A stretch of DNA of 64,000 bases, taken from the NCBI GenBank assembly GCA_025642065.1, contig JAODUP010000320.1, positions 246,001-310,000 of the forward strand, read 5' to 3'. Position numbers and translations under genes: made by a program. Shown here piece after piece: positions 58,152 through 64,000 of the stretch. The stretch's first letter is position 1. The number at the start of each line of letters is the position of its first letter. Source of the DNA: Paralvinella palmiformis. Lineage: Eukaryota; Annelida; Polychaeta; Terebellida; Alvinellidae. The notes under the pieces are model-generated. The model had not been told where the DNA came from. It worked only from the letters and a program-made list of their open reading frames with translations, and did no database searches.

Positions 58152-60019
58152 CAAAAACCTTTGTATCAGTATTAATTTATCCAGTATTTACGTCTTATTG
58201 CTAATATTAATGAACAACATTTTACTGGTACATAGTACATGTATATAGTATAAATGTTCTGAGTTTTAGGCCGTGTATATATATATATATATATATATAT
58301 GAAATTAACAATCATGACGCAGGTACGTGTATGATATAGCAGTACATTGACCTATATATAGCATCCAATTGAGTTGGCATCAGTTAACATTTCAGATTTA
58401 AATGAAACAGATTACCTAGTAATTAAAATAACAATGGGTGGCAAAGGTGTGGGTGTTGTTTTAAAACTAAACGCCTATCGGATATGACATCTAAACTCAA
58501 AACATCCGTTCCAAAAATTAGTCCGTACCTAAAATTGACCGACATCCGAAAACAAACAAATAAACTGTCTAGATCTACTACTGTATAAAATCTGACAACT
58601 GTTAAGCTACAAACCAGCGGGAGATTTTGACTATATTAATATATAATACACGGCGCCGTATCCTAACACAGACCCCTCACTCTGCCAAAACACTACATAA
58701 TAATTATACGCATGACAAGCCATCCCCATACCCATCAACACCAGCTTCACTCTGAGATAATAAGGGACAATACGATGACACGGTTCCTCAGCCATCTTCA
58801 CTAGGCCAGATAAAAGCTGGCTTTCAGACGGTAGCGACTATTAAACTTCAAGTACAAGCGAGGGTGGGGGTGGGTTGTTCTGTGTAGGTGTATGCTGGGG
58901 CGGGATGGGGGGGGAAATTGAGACTGATAGCTATTATTGTTCGGAGATAATCCTGATTTATTTATAGTGAGGCTAATGAACTAACAGAAAGCATATCGCC
59001 AAGTGAAGCCCGATATCGGCTCCGGAACATCAACATCGGGACAATATTAAGTCGATAGCATTAAACTGTGGAGTGGCTCAAGTATTAACTGTATAAAATC
59101 CTCAAGTCCATTAACTATAACCGGCTGCATGCGGAGCTTCACACAGCTGTATAGCGTCGAGACTTTTTCATAATACTGTACAGGCTGGGTTGGGTATGAG
59201 GAATGGTCGGACCGAATCCGGGAGGGGGGGGAGCTCGGAGTGAGGCCGAGCTGATCCAGGTCTCAGTGATGCAATCCTGGATAACAAATACAAAGATACT
59301 ATGATAAACAGCCGCCTCAGTTCGGCAACAAAACAAAGCTATCTGAATACCAGCTGGAATATTGGTAACCAAAAACAGGGAGGCGGAGAAAATCAACCTA
59401 ATGTTCTACAGCGGAAGCATATAAACATTTATTGACTAAATAAATGGGGTTATCGCTGAAAAACAAAAGCAGTATGGAAACCAATGAATATCTAAAGGAA
59501 GGTAAATTTAAATCGGCAAGATATTGATGCCATAAGCCGCTAGCAAAATTCATTTAAAGAAATTTCCTTCCGCCATTACCCATACATAGGTAATGAAAAA
59601 TGATATATTGCAAAGAAACCAGTGGGTTGCACCGTCTGTTTAACCAAGCATGGACACGGTTAGTTGTGAAATTGTGAATGGTGACAAACCATTTTTTTTT
59701 CTCTCCACATCCTAATCTAGCATAAATTAACTACTGGCCGAAATATGGCCTACAAATGTGTTCATTTCATACAGGTGTTTATTTTTACAACGCTGTTTAG
59801 TAATTTTCCAAGTACAAGTGCGACAGTGAAGAATATTTGTATTAACTGGAATATGGTTTGGGGCATTTTGTTTCAGCATTTTCAGGGGAATGTTCTTCTT
59901 CCAGTTCTTGGTAAATATGTGGGGAAGGAACTATTTCTTCCTTTAATATCAGGAAAACTGGAAAAACCTCTGTATGTTAGTTATCTATGGGGAGAAAATG
60001 TGCCAGCCCTAATGCGTGA

Positions 60020-60185
60020 GTAAGTGACTGATTAGGTTGAGTGAGTTGGGTGAGTTGGTGAGTGAGCGTTGTGTTTAACCTCTGGGGGACATATGGCCAA
60101 GAGGTAACTCCTTAGAGGTAAACCCAATAAGATTTTAGATGAAGTGAAGCTGGGAGTGAAGTGATTTGATAACAGAATGGACAGC
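60020..60185 (+). repeat. SINE-tail-like fragment with GAGTGA repeats
   Basis: GTGAGTTGGTGAGTGAGCGT then GTTTAACCTCTGGGGG and GGCCAAGAGGTAACTCC resemble part of a molluscan short interspersed repeat, but no pol III boxes are visible. Confidence 0.4.
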
Positions 60186-60252
60186 AAAGACCTTCAGCCT
60201 ATTTACAATTGGATAATATTCTTGTATAAAAATAATAACAAAAATACAGGAT

Positions 60253-60254
<2 letters not shown>

Positions 60255-60298
<44 letters not shown>

Positions 60299-60303
60299 AA
60301 AAA
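60255..60303. repeat. (AT)n followed by poly(A)
   Basis: An alternating AT tract to 60292 and then about 11 A. Confidence 0.95.
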
Positions 60304-61168
60304 AGACAATTTTATGGTCAGTTTAGCCATAGTTAGTTTAGTGCATAATGCTGACATTTAAACATCCTGAATTATTTCTATGTATAGCCTAAACTTTAAT
60401 TTCTGGCTAAAGGTGCATCAGCTCACAAATGAAAACATTACCTGTTGTTAGATAATTATCTAACCTTTATACATATATACTTCCAATCTGTAGCCAGCTA
60501 ATTACAACATATTCAGAATGAAAGAATGTCTTTTTACCAGGAAACTTGGCATATATATTCACTAAAGCACCAAAGTGGCTACAAATTAAGGGTAAAATGG
60601 AAGTTCCCGATCATAATGCTACATCCATGAAGAATTAATAACGGGTGATCGACCTGCATGACAACAGAGCAGCCATTTGTTATCCCGAGTACAAATTTGA
60701 CCATCTGTCACAGTCCCCCACAAAAAGAGAATGATATGAATGTTCAATATCTACAGAACTGCCACCTGGTGAATTGTTTGTCAACCACATCTGATGTGAG
60801 TTTGAGAAAGAAAAACTAGTAAAAATGAGAGCCTGTATTCAAATTATGTCTCTGCTGGAAAAGAATGCAATAATAATAATATCAAGTTTTATATTAACAG
60901 CTTACATGTTTTAACTGCAATACATGCATTATTAAGCAGTGCCCGACTTCATAAACATTTGGAAACATTTTGAAGGACTTTATTATCATTAAGGTTTGGT
61001 GTTATTCCTGACCTAAATCCCATAATCTCGGCTAATGCAGAAGCTGGGAAGCTCTCAGTTCAAATCTACAAACTGGCTGCTGCCTTTCATTTATATAAGC
61101 AACTGGCTGAATGATGATGACAAAGCATTATCGAAAATTATGTACCTATAACTAGCAGCCACAAACAG

Positions 61169-61202
61169 TATCCCGTATATAGGTCTGTGCCTATACGGGA
61201 TA
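61169..61202. repeat. Short hairpin
   Basis: TATCCCGTATA at 61169-61179 is exactly inverted at 61192-61202; pairing continues inward through AGG/CCT with a two-base bulge. Confidence 0.7.
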
Positions 61203-61660
61203 GGAAGTTAAATCAATATGTCTAATGATAGACAAATGTTTATTCCTTCAAGTTTAAATATTTAAAACATTATATATTACACAAATGAGAAGAAAAAAAC
61301 ATACAATCAATGAAGAAAGATGGAGGCAATAAATCGTTGAAATACATTTGATTTCAGCCCGTTACAAAAGAAAATAAAAACAATTTCACCAGGTCCAGCC
61401 TGATCGGTTGCTGTTTCATCCGATAACGACTTTATGAGCATAACCTCTTAGCATTAATTCCTACATATCTATAAACCAATACTTATATATTTATACATTA
61501 ACTTTAAGAGATACCGTTTCAGTTAAATGTAGTTATGCTTCTGCTAGCAAAACAGTTTATATACTAATTACTATAGACTGTTCTACATCCATTACACCCA
61601 CCCCCAAACACACACACACACACACAAGGAAGCCAATAATAAGCTCAACATATATTTTAC

Positions 61661-61807
61661 CTCCAGCACCATGTTGCCCTTTATATCAATGGTTATTCTC
61701 AATTTCAGGTGATCTCTATCCGGTGGCAGGAGGTTGGCTCGATGACCCATCCATTTAAAGCAGTGAAATGCCGGGCATTCGCACCTACAGACCGACAGGC
61801 CATACAT
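61661..61807 (-). CDS. Possible alternative first coding exon of the cytohesin gene
   Basis: On the minus strand an open frame from the ATG at 61807 encodes 49 residues (MYGLSVCRCECPAFHCFKW, then GHRANLLPPDRDHLKLRIT, ending NMVLE) and stops at a GAG|GTAAAA donor at 61661 in phase 0. That is the phase required by the exon at 36644. The stretch LLPPDRDHLKL loosely resembles the LTPEER-QEL start of cytohesin coiled coils. The frame stays open upstream to about 61,895, so it could also be an internal exon with an acceptor there, or part of an unrelated gene. Joining it to 36644 implies a 25-kb intron. No second family-specific motif confirms it. Confidence 0.35.
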
Positions 61808-61946
61808 GTCTTGGCATTGTACAGTGAAGCTAGGATCTATGGTCCTGGTCACTGCATCTATATGGCACCGAGACTCTAATATTTTCCATGTCAATCAACA
61901 AAATTATGCTCACTATAAGTGTATATGGCGCGACGACTTACAAGGC

Positions 61947-61980
<34 letters not shown>

Positions 61981-63448
61981 GTCTGTCTGAGTGTCGTCTA
62001 GTCTTTATTTCGCCGTAAATATCCTAGAGGCATTGGCACTAATATATATCCATTTGCCACAAATACTACTTAACACACTACCGACTTGATGGCAGGCTGG
62101 TTTCGGTCCAAAACACCTTAACTTGGTCCCAATCTGCATTATCACATTGCGGCATATCCCTTGAAACTGAAAAGACTGTAATCGCCAGCCACGCGCTATC
62201 TACGCACATTTTGTACACGCAACTGAACACATGTACACGCTTCCGTCAACGAACCACTAGATAAATGAATCCTTCTCTATAAACAATCCATCAGTGTGTG
62301 TGTGTGTGTGTGTGTGTGTGGTGCCTTGGCCTTGGGTCACAATGACATGAAGATGACCCCCACCTTAAGTCCTGTCACATGTGCAAATTACCCACTTCAG
62401 GGTCACCATAAACCTATTTTATCCGTGTTTGTGTGGCACCGAAACAACGGGCACAGAACCTAAGCAATAAATCTCTTGACACGTTCTTCTGTTGTGCCAC
62501 GCTCAGCTGAGCGAGAAACAATAGCGCCGAGAGTTCACTTCCAGTCGGACAATGCGCGTATCCATCACTTATAACATCCGTCAATATACATCCGTCGGGA
62601 CCATCATCCAGCGGTTGATCACGTCTAGACACGATCGTCACCGCACGGAACTGGATACGCGAGATGGTCACACACAAACAACGTCACATTCCAAATGCCG
62701 ACATCCCATTGCCATTGGCAGGACGGACTATGCCGTGGCTATTCAATCATATAATACCTTGGACACAGTCAACAGCGTCTTGTCTCTCAATTTAAACACA
62801 AATAAACACACAGAGGGAGTCAAAGAGAGATAGACCCCCACAATACACCGTTCATGTCCAGTCTGCTATCCTCATCAGATCTCATAAACCGATGACTATC
62901 AGAGGGTCAAAACGCCTCCCATCCAGCCAGTAGGCCACACACTGTGTTCTACAGCCGTCGCAACCATAGAGGAGAGAGTCCTCCCAACCCAACCCGTACA
63001 GGGTGTTACAACACCGTGGCCCTAATTTCTCCAAAGACCAGGTGGGGCTGGACGAACCAGAGGGTTAACGCGCCAGTGCCTGTCATCCGCCAACAACTCG
63101 GGCTCTCTCTCTCTCTCTCTCTCTGTGTGTGTTTGTGTGTGTGTGTTGTAAAATTCACCTGACAGCTTTTACTTAGGCTTTTGTCATCGGGGACACGATC
63201 ATCTGTAGAAAGACATGACAATAAGACATCACCCTGGTCAGGATTTTATATCATCGTCTGAGAATCTTAAAAGCAACACTTAGCACCATGACGCGACAAT
63301 ACCATTGTCTATGGTGTGCTGCATACAAGTGGCTTGATGTATAGACTTTTCTTTTGTCAGAGGCAGTAAATTATCTCTTTAGTGAGCATCGCGCGTCTGT
63401 ATCTATCCAGATACTTGTTTATAACGCCGTGTCTATACATAAGTGTAG

Positions 63449-63504
<56 letters not shown>

Positions 63505-64000
63505 ATGCAACATCACATACATGTATGTATATCTAAGCTACAGCTACACCATGTCTGTATATGGCAATACACATTGTTGTATGTAAATAGCACCATGTCT
63601 GTATATACTGAGCTGCATTTTTGCACCATATAGACGTAGCCATATACATACCATTAAGCATACACGCAGACATATCAGCTATATTCTCCTACAATTTCAT
63701 AATCAGAAAGAAAGCCCAGTATCCAGTCAACATTCTCAGCACTATGTATACAAATCGGACCGTGTAGGTGTGTATATAACCCGGGTCAGCATCAACATAA
63801 TCGGGTCATCGTGTATATAACCGGGTCATCGCGGAAAGCCATTTTGTACACACACGCACACACACACATCACGTTATTGGATGCAATATCTGTATTTTCT
63901 CCTTTTTATTCTGGTATTAAACTTTCATTTATTTTAAATTCAGTACGTTTCAGTAACACGAACAAAACCAATAAACAAATGTGTATATATATATATATAT
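61808..64000. other. End of window: upstream sequence with CpG-richer patch and microsatellites
   Basis: (AT)n occurs at 61949-61978, (GT)n at 62294-62321, (CT)n-(GT)n at 63102-63146, (CT)n-(AT)n at 63449-63500, and (AT)n at the very end. Between 62400 and 63070 CG dinucleotides are more frequent and both strands have mid-length open frames, none with a recognisable domain. A promoter or untranslated exon could lie here. Confidence 0.4.

Larger units (their letters stand above)
36645..61660. other. Presumed 5' intron or upstream region of the cytohesin gene, repeat-rich
   Basis: About 25 kb without a secure gene. It holds SINEs, minisatellites, many (AC)n, (AT)n and (CT)n tracts, homopolymeric G or C runs and CpG-richer patches, listed separately where clear. 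All longer open frames here are low-complexity or repeat-derived. The first cytohesin exon may sit beyond position 64,000 or be the block at 61,661-61,807. Confidence 0.5.

Noticed and set aside
59745..60023. Plus-strand frame of 92 codons with hydrophobic stretches
   Set aside because: There is no convincing splice signal or homology, and it runs into a repeat-like GAGTGA segment. It was kept out of the gene list.
62414..62833. Overlapping open frames on both strands (87 and 93 codons)
   Set aside because: They overlap on opposite strands, show no recognisable motif, and end in low-complexity sequence.

Overview
This is animal nuclear DNA: intron-rich, AT-rich, with many (AC)n and (AT)n microsatellites and several families of short mobile elements. 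The repeats (tRNA-derived SINEs with CATC tails and a short element containing GTTTAACGACACA) and the protein sequences suggest a mollusc, probably a gastropod. The phylum is an inference, not something proven here.

Two protein-coding genes can be reconstructed, and they converge tail to tail. The first, on the + strand (about 1.9-22.6 kb, and probably beginning before the window), is an ALMS1-like gene for a centrosome/basal-body protein. It has 13 visible exons, two of them very large (3.9 and 3.2 kb), and it ends in a recognisable ALMS motif. Its largest exon carries an apparent one-base frame disruption near position 3,900. The second, on the - strand (coding exons from 36.6 kb down to 25.3 kb), is a cytohesin: an ARF guanine-nucleotide exchange factor with a short coiled-coil segment, a complete Sec7 domain, a PH domain and a basic C-terminal tail. 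Only its extreme N-terminal exon is missing. An exon-like block at 61.7 kb on the same strand has the right splice phase to be an alternative first exon; otherwise the first exon lies beyond the window.

From 36.6 kb to the end I see no further secure gene. The stretch is best read as the long 5' intron and upstream region of the cytohesin gene. It contains a 23-bp minisatellite of about 35 copies, a 29-bp degenerate minisatellite, a near-perfect 79-bp inverted repeat around a TG loop, a decayed end of a non-LTR reverse transcriptase, several SINEs, and CpG-richer patches at 39-41 kb and 62.4-63.1 kb that could hold promoters. The introns of the ALMS1-like gene hold three TA-flanked terminal-inverted-repeat elements, a SINE with perfect target-site duplications and a 25-bp-arm hairpin.

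The two genes have separate cell-biological roles (ciliary base; ARF activation at membranes), and nothing in the sequence links them functionally. I found no operon-like system, CRISPR array or viral genome. The most unusual items are the repeat architecture and frame break in the ALMS1-like protein, the diglycine form of the cytohesin PH domain, and the hairpin-forming repeats.
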